Below, piece by piece: positions 42,728 through 51,013 of a stretch of 64,000 bases of DNA. The stretch comes from Thermodesulfobacteriota bacterium (GTDB lineage: Bacteria; Desulfobacterota; GWC2-55-46), in contig CP129479.1 of assembly GCA_030583865.1 (NCBI GenBank), positions 260,744-324,743 of the forward strand, given 5' to 3'. The notes under the pieces were generated by a model. The model was not told the origin of the DNA, searched no databases, and was given only the letters and a program-made list of their open reading frames with translations. Position 1 is the stretch's first letter, and each line of letters begins with the position of its first letter. The translations under genes were made by a program, and so were the position numbers.

Positions 42728-43609
42728 CTACCACAGTCCTTTTCGGGGTTCGTAGGGATTTCGGCTCTCGAATTCCTCCATTAGTTCCCTGGACCTGTCG
42801 TCTATCTTCCCGGGGACCATGATTTTAACGACCGCGTATTCGTTTCCGCGTGTGAGGCCGTACACTCCCTTGCCCGTGATCCTGAGCATCTGCCCGGACT
42901 GGGTCCCGGGCGGCACCTTTATCCTGACGCTGCCGTCTATGGTGGGCACTTCTATTTCGGCGCCTATGAGGGCCTCCTTTAAGGTTATCGGCACGTCCAC
43001 GTATATGTCCCTGTTTTCCCTCCTGAAATAAGGATGCGGCCTTACTGCCAGGAGTATATAGAGGTCTCCGGGCGGCCCTCCTGCAAGGCCTTCGCCGCCT
43101 TTTCCCGCAACCCTTACCCTCGAGCCGGTCACGACTCCAGGAGGTATCCTGACCTTTAGCGTCTCGGCCCCGGTCGGCCTGGGTATCGTTATTTCTGTCT
43201 CAGCCCCCTTTGCGGCCTGGAGGAAATCCAGGGTCAGCCTGTACTCGAGGTCCTCACCCCTTTGCGCCACCCTCCTTCCGGGCCTGCCCCTTCCGAAGAG
43301 CTCGCCGAAAATGTCCTCGAAACCGAAGCCGAAATCCTCGAAATTGACCCCGCCGGGCGCGTAGCCCGGGGCGCCTGTGCCCGTCTCGAACCCGACGTGG
43401 CCGGTAAGGTCGTAGTCGGCGCGCTTTTTTGGGTCGTTAAGTACCTGATATGCCTCGTTTATATCCTTGAACTTCGCCTCCATCTCGGCCCTCTTGTCCG
43501 GATGGAGGTCGGGATGGAATTCCCGGGCGAGCCTTCTGTAAGCCTTTTTTATCTCTTCTTCCGAAGCGTTCCTCGGGACCCCGAGCGTTGCGTAATAGTC
43601 TTTGGCCAT
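42728..43609 (-). CDS. DnaJ-family co-chaperone without zinc finger (CbpA-like)
   Basis: 293 residues. The J domain (1-65) has YYATLGVPRNASEEEIKKAYRRLAREFHPDLHPDK with the HPD triad. A glycine/phenylalanine-rich linker (NFEDFGFGFEDIFGELFGRG) leads to two C-terminal substrate-binding domains (RIPPGVVTGSRVRVAGKGGEG, DLYILLAVRPHPYFRRENRD). The CxxCxGxG zinc repeats of class-A DnaJ are absent, so it is a class-B/CbpA type. It stimulates DnaK ATPase and is encoded 355 nt downstream of dnaK, but separated from it by a terminator. Confidence 0.92.
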   Translation of the reverse strand: MAKDYYATLGVPRNASEEEIKKAYRRLAREFHPDLHPDKRAEMEAKFKDINEAYQVLNDPKKRADYDLTGHVGFETGTGAPGYAPGGVNFEDFGFGFEDIFGELFGRGRPGRRVAQRGEDLEYRLTLDFLQAAKGAETEITIPRPTGAETLKVRIPPGVVTGSRVRVAGKGGEGLAGGPPGDLYILLAVRPHPYFRRENRDIYVDVPITLKEALIGAEIEVPTIDGSVRIKVPPGTQSGQMLRITGKGVYGLTRGNEYAVVKIMVPGKIDDRSRELMEEFESRNPYEPRKGLW

Positions 43610-43739
43610 ATCGGTCCTTCGATCCAGGCGGCGTCGGCTTCGAGATAAGGCATATAAGAACGGACGCCCGGCCTGGCGCGCCCCTTTTGATTTTACAAGC
43701 AGGGCGGGATTAGGGCAAGTCTCTCAGGCAAGCTCTATG

Positions 43740-43833
43740 TTAGATCTTTTCCCCGGAATCTAAGTAGTACAGGAATAAAAATGCTCACATATCGCCATGT
43801 TGCAGCATTTTTTAACCCGGCCATTCTTTAATA
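43740..43833. repeat. Family-1 palindromic element, degenerate copy 3
   Basis: TTAGATCTTTTCCCCGGAATCT and AGGAATAAAAATGCTCACATAT are the same as the left half of the copies at 6612 and 56197, then the sequence departs (TTTTTTAACCCGGCC). The outer GGCAACC arm is lost on the left. It sits before dnaJ. Confidence 0.7.
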
Positions 43834-43873
43834 AATGAAATAAAATTCCAGGTCTCTGGAATTTTATTTCATT
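43834..43873. repeat. Perfect 18-bp stem hairpin before dnaJ
   Basis: AATGAAATAAAATTCCAG (43834-43851) pairs exactly with CTGGAATTTTATTTCATT (43856-43873), loop GTCT. Very AT-rich, no T-run after it. It adjoins a family-1 relic and may be the end of it or an independent element. Confidence 0.65.
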
Positions 43874-43892
43874 ATCCACTTGCAGGCGGCCA

Positions 43893-43924
43893 GAAAAAAA
43901 CCGGGGGCGGCTCGCCGCCCCCGG
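43893..43924 (-). terminator. Rho-independent terminator after dnaK
   Basis: On the reverse strand the stem CCGGGGGCGG / CCGCCCCCGG with a GCGA-type centre is followed by a run of seven T. It separates dnaK from dnaJ, so the two are not simply one transcript. Confidence 0.92.
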
Positions 43925-43964
43925 TCTCGTTCACGCCAAGGCAGATGAGGGTCGGTCCGTGGTT

Positions 43965-45851
43965 TTACTTCTGCTGGTCGTCCACCACCTCGGCCTCGAC
44001 CACATCGCCCTCCTTCTTCTTCTCGCCTTCTTCGCCGGGCTGTTGTGCCGCGGTCTTGTAAAGGACCTCGGCTATCTTGTGCGAGGCTGCCGTGACCTTT
44101 CCTACGGCGTCCTTGAGGGTATCGGGCTCGTTTGACTCGAGCGCCTTCTTGCCTTCTGCAAGGGCCTCCTCCGCGGCCTTCACATCCTCTTCCGGGAGCT
44201 TTGCGCGGTTCTCGTTTATTATCTTCTCCGTCGAGTAGATGAGGGAGTCGAGCTGGTTTCTGGTCTCTATGGCTTCCTTACGCTTTTTGTCCTCATCCGC
44301 GTGCGACTCGGCTTCCTTGACCATCTTCTCGACCTCGTCTTTCGCAAGGCCGCTCGACGCCGTTATGGTTATCTTCTGCTCCTTGCCGCTGGCCATGTCC
44401 TTTGCCGAGACGTGCAGTATGCCGTTCGCGTCAATGTCAAAGGCCACCTCCACCTGCGGCACTCCCCTCGGCGCCGGAGGTATGCCCAAGAGGTTGAACC
44501 TCCCGAGCGTCCTGTTGTCGCGCGCCATCGGCCTTTCGCCCTGAAGGACGTGTATCTCGACCTGCGTCTGGTTGTCGGTCGCCGTAGTGAAGGTCTCCTT
44601 CTTCCTCGCCGGAATGGTCGTGTTCCTGGTTATGAGGGTCGTCATGACGCCGCCGAGGGTCTCTACGCCCAGCGAAAGCGGCGTAACGTCGAGGAGCACC
44701 ACGTCCTTCACCTCTCCGGCGAGGACCGCTCCCTGTATGGCGGCGCCTATGGCCACGACCTCGTCCGGGTTCACGCCCTTGTGCGGCTCCTTGCCGAAGA
44801 ACTCCTTTACGAGCTTCGTTATCGCGGGCATCCTGGTCATGCCGCCCACGAGCACGACCTCGTCAATGTCAGAGGGGCTAAGGCCCGCGTCGCGGAGCGC
44901 CTGCTCGCAGGGCCTCTTGCTCCTCTGCACCAGGTCGTCGCAGAGCTGATCGAGCTTGGCCCTAGAAAGCCTCATTACGAGGTGCTTGGGGCCGGTCGCG
45001 TCCGCGGTTATGAAGGGCAGGTTTATCTCGGTCTCCATTGTCGAGGAGAGCTCGATCTTTGCCTTCTCGGCCGCTTCCTTAAGCCTCTGCAGGGCCATCC
45101 TGTCCTTCGAGAGGTCTATGCCCTGGTCCTTCTTGAATTCGGATATGAGCCAGTCGATTATCTTCTGGTCGAAGTTGTCGCCTCCGAGGTGGGTGTCGCC
45201 GTTCGTGGATTTGACCTCGAAGACCCCTTCGCCGACTTCCAGTATGGATATGTCGAAGGTGCCGCCGCCGAAGTCGTAGACGGCTATCTTCTCTTCCTTT
45301 TTCTTGTCGAGGCCGTAGGCCAGGGAAGAGGCCGTGGGCTCGTTTATTATCCTCTTTACGTCGAGGCCGGCGATCTTGCCTGCGTCTTTCGTGGCCTGCC
45401 TCTGAGCGTCGTTAAAATAGGCGGGCACGGTTATGACGGCCTCGGTCACGGGCTCGCCCAGGTAGGCCTCGGCAGACCTCTTGAGCTTCTGGAGTATCAT
45501 GGCCGATATCTCAGGCGGGGTGAATGTCTTTCCCATGTTGCCGGAAACGACGACGGCCCTGCCCTGGTCGTCCTTCTCGGTCTTGTAGGGCACCATCGTC
45601 ATCTCCTCGGTGACCTCTTCGGATTTGCGGCCCATGAACCTTTTTATCGAGAAGATGGTGTTTTCGGGGTTAGTCACGGCCTGCCTCTTGGCGACCTGCC
45701 CCACGAGTATCTCCTTGTCCTTTGTAAAGGCGACCACCGAGGGGGTTATGCGGCTCCCCTCCTCGTTCACTATGACTTTCGGCTCCCCGGCCTCCATGAC
45801 CGCAACGACCGAGTTGGTGGTGCCGAGGTCTATGCCGATGATCTTTCCCAT
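43965..45851 (-). CDS. dnaK: Molecular chaperone DnaK (Hsp70)
   Basis: 628 residues. The ATPase domain opens [23 protein letters not shown], with [15 protein letters not shown] and [16 protein letters not shown]; the substrate domain contains [16 protein letters not shown] and the C-terminal acidic tail ends [11 protein letters not shown]. The frame on the opposite strand is long but is a shadow. A strong sigma-70 promoter lies ~200 bp upstream. Neither grpE nor hrcA is adjacent, and no CIRCE element was found in the leader. Confidence 0.97.
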   Translation of the reverse strand: MGKIIGIDLGTTNSVVAVMEAGEPKVIVNEEGSRITPSVVAFTKDKEILVGQVAKRQAVTNPENTIFSIKRFMGRKSEEVTEEMTMVPYKTEKDDQGRAVVVSGNMGKTFTPPEISAMILQKLKRSAEAYLGEPVTEAVITVPAYFNDAQRQATKDAGKIAGLDVKRIINEPTASSLAYGLDKKKEEKIAVYDFGGGTFDISILEVGEGVFEVKSTNGDTHLGGDNFDQKIIDWLISEFKKDQGIDLSKDRMALQRLKEAAEKAKIELSSTMETEINLPFITADATGPKHLVMRLSRAKLDQLCDDLVQRSKRPCEQALRDAGLSPSDIDEVVLVGGMTRMPAITKLVKEFFGKEPHKGVNPDEVVAIGAAIQGAVLAGEVKDVVLLDVTPLSLGVETLGGVMTTLITRNTTIPARKKETFTTATDNQTQVEIHVLQGERPMARDNRTLGRFNLLGIPPAPRGVPQVEVAFDIDANGILHVSAKDMASGKEQKITITASSGLAKDEVEKMVKEAESHADEDKKRKEAIETRNQLDSLIYSTEKIINENRAKLPEEDVKAAEEALAEGKKALESNEPDTLKDAVGKVTAASHKIAEVLYKTAAQQPGEEGEKKKEGDVVEAEVVDDQQK

Positions 45852-45878
45852 CTTTTACGTTCCTCCTGGCTTTTTGAA

Positions 45879-45913
45879 GGCAAGCTCTAAATCTCCATTT
45901 TCTAAAGCTTGCC
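45879..45913 (-). promoter_or_regulatory. Inverted repeat in the dnaK leader
   Basis: GGCAAGCT (45879-45886) and AGCTTGCC (45906-45913) are separated by 19 bp, within the transcribed leader and before the ribosome-binding region. It differs from CIRCE (TTAGCACTC-N9-GAGTGCTAA). An operator or leader structure is possible. Confidence 0.35.
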
Positions 45914-46050
45914 TGGATTCTTATATCGCCTTGGAGTCCACAGGCGCCCTTGGATAAATACGGCGTCAATGCCCCAGACATTTTTATTATTCTCTCTGAA
46001 AACAGGCTGTTCAGAGGCCAGGCACGCGGGCCCGGCCACGCTTATGGGTA

Positions 46051-46079
46051 AATATAGGTACGCGGGGCGCTTTTGTCAA
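46051..46079 (-). promoter_or_regulatory. Promoter of dnaK
   Basis: Read on the reverse strand: TTGACA (46079-46074), exactly 17 bp, TATATT (46056-46051). It is an almost perfect housekeeping promoter; CCCTTGAC at the -35 is also partly like a heat-shock -35. The leader to dnaK would be about 190 nt. Confidence 0.72.
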
Positions 46080-46133
46080 GGGAAGTGCTCGAAATACGGA
46101 AATTTTTTTAGAACGAAGAGACAGGGGTATTCT

Positions 46134-46751
46134 TCAGACCTTGAGCTTCCTCTTCTCTTCTTTCCAGGTATAGCGGTTAAGGACGTAGAGGACCGCCGTA
46201 AGGAGGGCCATGTACCCTAAAACCCAGGGGCCCAGGCTTTTCCTGTCTGCAAGGGAGGGCTCAGAGACGAGATAGAGGAACGCGGCGATATCCCTCGACT
46301 TTTCCGAAAGCTCCGGGTCGTCCATCGGGATGGGGGGCGGCATTGCTATGGCGCCTTCGGTGTGGGTCTCCTCGGCAAAGGCGCGGTTCCGTATCTCACC
46401 GTCCGCTATATAGTAGGTGGTAAGAAGGTCGTATAAATACTCCGCGCCTTCAAGCCCCTTTCCCCTGGCAGAGGCCATGAGGGTCAGGTCAGGCGGCACT
46501 ACACCGAATGCCGCCTGGGCGGACTCGGGGTCCAGTGCCGGTGGTATGCCGTCAGGCGCGTCCGGGCCCCTGAAGTACTTAAGCCCGTGGCAGGCAACGC
46601 AGTGCTGCATGTAAAGCCCCATGCCCCTTGAATAAGCCTCGGGGCCCAGGTCGAATTCCACCCGTTCCCTTTGCAGCTGGGCAAATGCCGGAGAGCTCAA
46701 GGCCGCAAAAAAGGCGATTACAATGAGAAAGGCCCTAGCCACGCCGCCCAT
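46134..46751 (-). CDS. petC: Cytochrome c1 subunit of the quinol-cytochrome c oxidoreductase
   Basis: 205 residues. A signal peptide (residues 1-25, SSPAFA) precedes the haem motif CVACHGLKYF; MPPPIPMDD or a nearby methionine may supply the sixth ligand, and a C-terminal membrane helix (about 172-193) with WKEEKRK anchors it on the outer face of the membrane. It accepts electrons from the Rieske protein. Its start overlaps the cytochrome b stop by 17 nt, which fixes it as the third subunit of the complex. Confidence 0.87.
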   Translation of the reverse strand: MGGVARAFLIVIAFFAALSSPAFAQLQRERVEFDLGPEAYSRGMGLYMQHCVACHGLKYFRGPDAPDGIPPALDPESAQAAFGVVPPDLTLMASARGKGLEGAEYLYDLLTTYYIADGEIRNRAFAEETHTEGAIAMPPPIPMDDPELSEKSRDIAAFLYLVSEPSLADRKSLGPWVLGYMALLTAVLYVLNRYTWKEEKRKLKV

Positions 46752-47940
46752 CCTTTCCGGGCTCCGTTGTCCTTTCGAAATACGGCAGGACCGGGAGGAG
46801 CGCGAAATAGAGGAAGTAGATGATTGTCGCTACCATGCCGAGGACATACATCCTCACGCCGACAGGGGATATGAAGTCCGGCGGATAGAGGCCTATGTAG
46901 CCGAGGAGGATGAAATTCAGGAAAAACACCCAGGTGAGGACTTTCTTGATCGGCCTGTGTCTTCCGCTACGCACCTTCGAGCGGTCGATGAAGGGGAGGA
47001 GCGCCAGGATGAATATGGACGCGCCCATCGCAATGGCGCCGCCGAGCTTGTCCGGAATGGACCTCAGGATCGCATAGAAGGGGAGGAAGTACCACTCGGG
47101 CACGATGTGGAGCGGGGTCTTAAGAGGGTTTGCCGGCTCGTTATTTACGGGCTCCATGAATGCGTCCGGCCGGAAGAAGACGAAATAAAGGAATACTGTA
47201 AGGACAAGGCTCAAAAACCATGCGTCTTTGGTTATGAAATACGGTGAAAAGGGCACCATCTCAGGCCCCTTTTTATCGTACTCTATCCCTTCGGGGTTGC
47301 CGGAGCCGACCCTGTGGAGGGCGGAGAGGTGGAGGACTATAAGCCCCCCGAGTATGGCGAAAGGGAAAAGCGTCGTGTGGAGCGAGTAGAAACGTGTAAG
47401 CGTCGCGTCCCCGACGGCAAAGTCGCCCCGGAGCCAGACCGTAAGCCCTTGCCCCACGAACGGGATGGCCGTAAAGAGGTTGGTTATGACGGTAGCGCCC
47501 CAAAAGGACATCTGCCCCCAGGGGAGGAGATAGCCCATGAAGGCCTCTGCCATGAAGCCCAGGAAAATGAGGAGGCCTATCCACCATAGTAGCTCTCTTG
47601 GGCCTTTATAGGAGCCGTAGTAGAGCCCCCTTCCCATGTGCACATAAAGGGCGAAGAAGATGCCCGTTGCGCCGACTGCGTGGAGATAGCGTATAAGCCA
47701 CCCGTAATGCACATCCCGCATTATGTGCTGGACGCTGTCGAAGGCGAGGGCCTCGTCAGGCTTATAGTACATGGCGAGCCAGACCCCGGTTACGACCTGT
47801 ATCACGAAAAATACGCCGAGGACCGAGCCGAAGTTCCAGAAGTAATTGATGTTTTTCGGGGTGGGATAGCCCGTTATGTGCTTCTCGATGAACTCGGAGA
47901 GGGGAAGGCGCTTATCTATCCAATCGAGGTACCGGGCCAT
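46735..47940 (-). CDS. petB: Cytochrome b, bc1-type complex
   Basis: 401 residues from ATG 47940, which follows AGGAGCC; a longer in-frame start at 48018 lies inside a repeat. Eight membrane helices. Helix B has HAVGATGIFFALYVH (13 residues between haem-ligand histidines), helix D has HTTLFPFAILGGLIVLH, in which 15 residues lie between them. The quinol-site motif PEWY is seen in VPEWYFLPFYAILRSIPDK. It is a full-length, unsplit cytochrome b. The Rieske gene is upstream but separated by the 47958-48139 repeat. Confidence 0.92.
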   Translation of the reverse strand: MARYLDWIDKRLPLSEFIEKHITGYPTPKNINYFWNFGSVLGVFFVIQVVTGVWLAMYYKPDEALAFDSVQHIMRDVHYGWLIRYLHAVGATGIFFALYVHMGRGLYYGSYKGPRELLWWIGLLIFLGFMAEAFMGYLLPWGQMSFWGATVITNLFTAIPFVGQGLTVWLRGDFAVGDATLTRFYSLHTTLFPFAILGGLIVLHLSALHRVGSGNPEGIEYDKKGPEMVPFSPYFITKDAWFLSLVLTVFLYFVFFRPDAFMEPVNNEPANPLKTPLHIVPEWYFLPFYAILRSIPDKLGGAIAMGASIFILALLPFIDRSKVRSGRHRPIKKVLTWVFFLNFILLGYIGLYPPDFISPVGVRMYVLGMVATIIYFLYFALLPVLPYFERTTEPGKDGRRG

Positions 47941-47957
47941 TTGGCTCCTATCAAGAT

Positions 47958-48139
47958 GCTGAAAAAGACTGTTTGGGGGAAACTTTCTGTAGAAAGGTTT
48001 CCCCCAGACCCCCTTCAAAGACTTTTAGTTCCTGAGAAAACCCCCAGCTTCCGGGGGTTTTCTCAGGAAGAACTGAAAGTTTTTGGAGAGAGTTTGAGAG
48101 AAACTTTTTATAAAAAGGTTCTCTCAACAGTTTTTCAGC
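47958..48139. repeat. Family-3 composite repeat, copy C (petA-petB gap)
   Basis: GCTGAAAAAGACTGTT at 47958 and AACAGTTTTTCAGC at 48126-48139 close the element. Inside are GGGGGAAACTTTCTGTAGAAAGGTTTCCCCC, TTAGTTCCTGAGAAAACCCCC with its complement, and GAGAGAAACTTTTTATAAAAAGGTTCTCTC. The same order occurs, inverted, at 62209-62435. It lies between the Rieske stop and the cytochrome b ribosome-binding site. Confidence 0.85.
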
Positions 48140-48145
48140 GCCTTG

Positions 48146-48736
48146 CTAAATTGCGGGCAGGTCCTGTATCTTCCTTACGTTCTCGCCGTAGCCGCCGAAA
48201 CGCTCGGTGCCTAGTATGAGAGTCTGGCCCTCGACCCGGTAAGGGAGGAGCCTAAGGTTTTCCGGTGGCGGGCCGCCGAGCCTCCTCCCGATGCTGTCGT
48301 ATTTCCCGCCGTGGCAGGGGCAGTAGAAGCCCGCGACCCCTGTCTCAGGCACAGCTTTCCTGAACTGCGGTATGCAGCCCAGGTGCGTGCATATGCCTAT
48401 CGAGACAAAGAGGCCCGGGTCCACGGCCCGCTCGTCCGGCGCTGCCGGGTCTGCGAGGGTTGCCGGGCTTATGAGGGAAGCCTCTTCTATCATGGCCGGG
48501 GTGCGCCGGAGTATGAATACGGGCTGCTTTCTCCAGATTATGGTCCGGAGCTCCCCTTCGCGGAGGGTGGAGATGTCAACCTCCTGGACCCCTGCCGCGA
48601 GGATGTCCTTTGTAGGGCTCATGGCCTTTATGAAAGGGACCGCGGCAAAAGCCGCGCCAAGCGCTCCGAGGAACGCGGCAGCTCCGGTCATGAACTTTCG
48701 CCGGCTTACGATGCCCTTCAGGTCTATTGCCATCAT
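48146..48736 (-). CDS. petA: Rieske iron-sulfur subunit of the bc1-type complex
   Basis: 196 residues. N-terminal SRRKFMTGAAAFLGALGAAFAAVPF is a Tat-type signal anchor. The [2Fe-2S] motifs are CTHLGC and CPCHGGKYDSIGR, as in bc1/b6f Rieske proteins. It moves electrons from quinol at cytochrome b to cytochrome c1. It begins the petABC unit. A terminator of the upstream tetrahaem-cytochrome gene at 48829-48858 suggests the unit has its own promoter (TATACT at 48767-48762). Confidence 0.93.
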   Translation of the reverse strand: MMAIDLKGIVSRRKFMTGAAAFLGALGAAFAAVPFIKAMSPTKDILAAGVQEVDISTLREGELRTIIWRKQPVFILRRTPAMIEEASLISPATLADPAAPDERAVDPGLFVSIGICTHLGCIPQFRKAVPETGVAGFYCPCHGGKYDSIGRRLGGPPPENLRLLPYRVEGQTLILGTERFGGYGENVRKIQDLPAI

Positions 48737-48761
48737 TCCAGCTCCGGGGTAACTACCTTGA

Positions 48762-48791
48762 AGTATAGCAGAAAAAAAGGAGCTGAAAGCG
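48762..48791 (-). promoter_or_regulatory. Possible promoter of petABC
   Basis: On the reverse strand a good -10 box TATACT (48767-48762) lies ~25 nt before the Rieske start; the -35 at 16 bp, CTTTCA, is poor (3 of 6). It would restart transcription after the 48829 terminator. Confidence 0.35.
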
Positions 48792-48828
48792 GAGGGTGGC
48801 GGGTAAAGCCGGATGCGCGTGGCGCGAA

Positions 48829-48858
48829 CGAAAAAAGCCGGGCAGAACGCCCGGCTTT
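48829..48858 (-). terminator. Terminator after the tetrahaem cytochrome gene
   Basis: AAAGCCGGGC / GCCCGGCTTT, loop GTTCT, followed on the reverse strand by a six-T run. It lies between the NrfD-cytochrome unit and petABC. Confidence 0.88.
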
Positions 48859-48879
48859 GAATTGGTTATAATCTGAAAA

Positions 48880-49665
48880 TCAGTGGCCCGCGCCGTGGCC
48901 TCTTTCGTGGTCAGCGTTGGCGCGTGTCCTCGGGTACTGGGGCCTGGGCTCCGGCGCTATGGGGTCGTACCTTTTTTCCTGGACCGTATGGGGGTTATGG
49001 CATTCGGTGCAGACCCACCACCTTTTCTTGCCGCCTTTGTCCCAGCCGCCGATCCTTTTCCCGTGGATGCCGTCCCGCCAGTCGGAGTATACCTCTCCGT
49101 GGCACTTGCCGCAGAGCCTCTGGGGCTGGTTGAGGCTGATCTCCCCGCCCCTGTGGTCGATTAGGGTGTCCCTGTTCCTCGCGTTGTGGCAGTCGAGGCA
49201 CCATATCGCGCCCTGCCCGTGCTGGAGATTCATAGAGTCAGGCACGATGTCCTGGTGCATGGCAAGGGGCCTCGGGTTCTTGTCCTTGGGGTAGGGCACC
49301 ATGCTTCCGTTGTGGCAGGCGGTGCAGGGCATATAATATTTGAGCTGCCCGGTCCTCGGCTTTACGACCGCCTCCTCATGGGTGTAATCCGCCTCGACGG
49401 GCATCTCGCCCATGGGCTCTGTGCCGTCGAATGGGTCTCCCCACCAGAGCACGCCGCCGGTCTTGTTCGAGCACTTTACGTTCGGAAGCCCGGGCTCGGC
49501 TTCGGTCCGGGTCACGTTCGAGTACCCGTCCCTGCTCTCGAAGCAGTCTGCTGGTTCCTGCTTGTTCTTGAGGTAATGTATGTACGTGTCCTCCGCATGG
49601 AGCGCGGGGGCCAGCAAAAGGACGGCCGTAAAGGAGGCCAGCATGGCGAGCGCGGTCTTCCTCAT
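48880..49665 (-). CDS. Exported tetrahaem c-type cytochrome
   Basis: 261 residues from ATG 49665, preceded by AGGAGAT; a longer reading frame exists but overlaps nrfD wholly. A signal peptide (1-24, ALHA) is followed by four CxxCH motifs: CTACH, CLDCH, CGKCH and CTECH. No further haem motif is present. As the third gene with a ferredoxin-like subunit and a NrfD protein, it probably accepts or supplies electrons at the periplasmic side. Similar trios are seen in CbcSTU-type and other quinone-linked modules. Confidence 0.88.
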   Translation of the reverse strand: MRKTALAMLASFTAVLLLAPALHAEDTYIHYLKNKQEPADCFESRDGYSNVTRTEAEPGLPNVKCSNKTGGVLWWGDPFDGTEPMGEMPVEADYTHEEAVVKPRTGQLKYYMPCTACHNGSMVPYPKDKNPRPLAMHQDIVPDSMNLQHGQGAIWCLDCHNARNRDTLIDHRGGEISLNQPQRLCGKCHGEVYSDWRDGIHGKRIGGWDKGGKKRWWVCTECHNPHTVQEKRYDPIAPEPRPQYPRTRANADHERGHGAGH

Positions 49666-50945
49666 TTGCGTATCTCCTCGCTCGAATGGACGACGGGCTG
49701 CCACTCGCTTGAAAACTCGCTCGCAAGGTCCGTCGCCGCCCTGTACTTTACCTCTCCCAGGAGCACGCCTATCGCGCCTTTTGCGAGGACCGTGAATATG
49801 AGAAGGCCAGTCGCCCAGCCGCCGAGCGTATTTACTATCTCTATCGCCGAGGGCGTGTACTCCGATAGCTCGCCTATGGGCGAGGGGATGAACGCCGGGA
49901 CAACGAGGCCCATGCCCTTGTCTATCCATACGCCAGCGAAGGTGAAAACGCAGGCGAGCGGGAGCCATAGCTTGTGGTTTTTCCTGAGGGACGGCGTAAG
50001 GAGCATGAAGAACGCCGCCAGGAGAAGTACGACCGCGCTCCAGTACCAGACGACCAGGCCCGTGAGCCCGTGCTTGCCGAATATGAGGTACTGGAGCGAG
50101 AACGAGTGCTCGGTCGAGGGATAGAGCTCGGTAACGACCTCGGACAAGCCGAGGAATATCGTTATTCCCAGGCACCAAGTGACTATCTGGGCGAGGGTCT
50201 CGATGGCCTCGTCGGCTATCTTGAGCTTCGTGAACTTGTTGATCACCAGAAAGGATAATATTATCATCGACGGTCCGGCTGCAAAGGCCGTGGCTATGAA
50301 CTTTATGGGCAACGAGGAATGGAACCACATGGGCCTCGCTGGCATTGTGTTAAGGAGAAACGCCGTCACAGTGTGTATGGAGAGCGCCCAGACTATGGAG
50401 ATGTAGACGAGCGGCATGTAGAAGAGCTTGTTGACCTCCCGGCCCGTGTACTTCATGTAGAGGTAATAGAAGGCGCATACCGCGTTCAGGCCGAGATAGC
50501 CGTTAAGGACGACGACGTCCCAGGTGAGCATGGAGTGCGGCCAGTTGAATATGCCTATCACGGGGATGAGGTGCCAGAGCCTGTCGGGCCGCCCCATGTG
50601 GAACATTATGAATATCATGACCATGCAGACCGCGGAAACGGCCAGGAGCTCGCCGAGGACCACGATCTCCTTCATCTTCTTGTGGTGGTAGACGTAGGAG
50701 GGGAATACGACCGTCACGGCCGCGGCTGCGACGCCGACAAGGAAGACGAACTGGGCCTCGTAGAGCCCCCAGCTCACCTGGTCGTTGTAGTTCGTGACGA
50801 TCATGCCCTTTGTGAACTGCTCGTACGCGCCAAGGAGCATGAGGAACGAGAGAAAGCCCAGGAAAATTATCCAGCCGTAGAAGATTGCGCTTCCCCTGGC
50901 CACGTACATGGACGAGTCCAGGGCAAAACGGATAAGAGGCTTCAT
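49662..50945 (-). CDS. NrfD/PsrC-family integral membrane subunit
   Basis: 427 residues with about ten membrane helices, the usual NrfD/PsrC layout. MFHMGRPDRLWHLIPVIGIFNWPHSMLTWDVVVLNGYL is the conserved central region; SPIGELSEYTPS lies in the outer loop near the quinone site. It is a haem-free quinol/quinone-reacting subunit. Its stop overlaps the cytochrome gene, and 68 nt separate it from the ferredoxin gene upstream. The direction of electron flow is not readable from sequence. Confidence 0.87.
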   Translation of the reverse strand: MKPLIRFALDSSMYVARGSAIFYGWIIFLGFLSFLMLLGAYEQFTKGMIVTNYNDQVSWGLYEAQFVFLVGVAAAAVTVVFPSYVYHHKKMKEIVVLGELLAVSAVCMVMIFIMFHMGRPDRLWHLIPVIGIFNWPHSMLTWDVVVLNGYLGLNAVCAFYYLYMKYTGREVNKLFYMPLVYISIVWALSIHTVTAFLLNTMPARPMWFHSSLPIKFIATAFAAGPSMIILSFLVINKFTKLKIADEAIETLAQIVTWCLGITIFLGLSEVVTELYPSTEHSFSLQYLIFGKHGLTGLVVWYWSAVVLLLAAFFMLLTPSLRKNHKLWLPLACVFTFAGVWIDKGMGLVVPAFIPSPIGELSEYTPSAIEIVNTLGGWATGLLIFTVLAKGAIGVLLGEVKYRAATDLASEFSSEWQPVVHSSEEIRK

Positions 50946-51013
50946 GCTATTCCCCTTCGTATTATGGAAAGACAGGGCCGCCCGGAAAAGGGCGCAGCCG
51001 TCTTTACGGGCGG

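Noticed and set aside
44301-45890. Very long open frame (529 codons) on the plus strand opposite dnaK
   Set aside because: It is an antisense shadow caused by the strong third-base GC bias of dnaK; its protein has no recognisable domain or ribosome-binding site. DnaK on the other strand is certain.
45852-45960. CIRCE operator before dnaK
   Set aside because: No TTAGCACTC-N9-GAGTGCTAA-like sequence exists; the inverted repeat present has a different sequence and spacing.
49650-50328. Upstream extension of the tetrahaem cytochrome gene within nrfD
   Set aside because: The extension would overlap nrfD in another frame and give an unnatural arginine/proline-rich sequence. A signal peptide and ribosome-binding site mark the real start at 49665.
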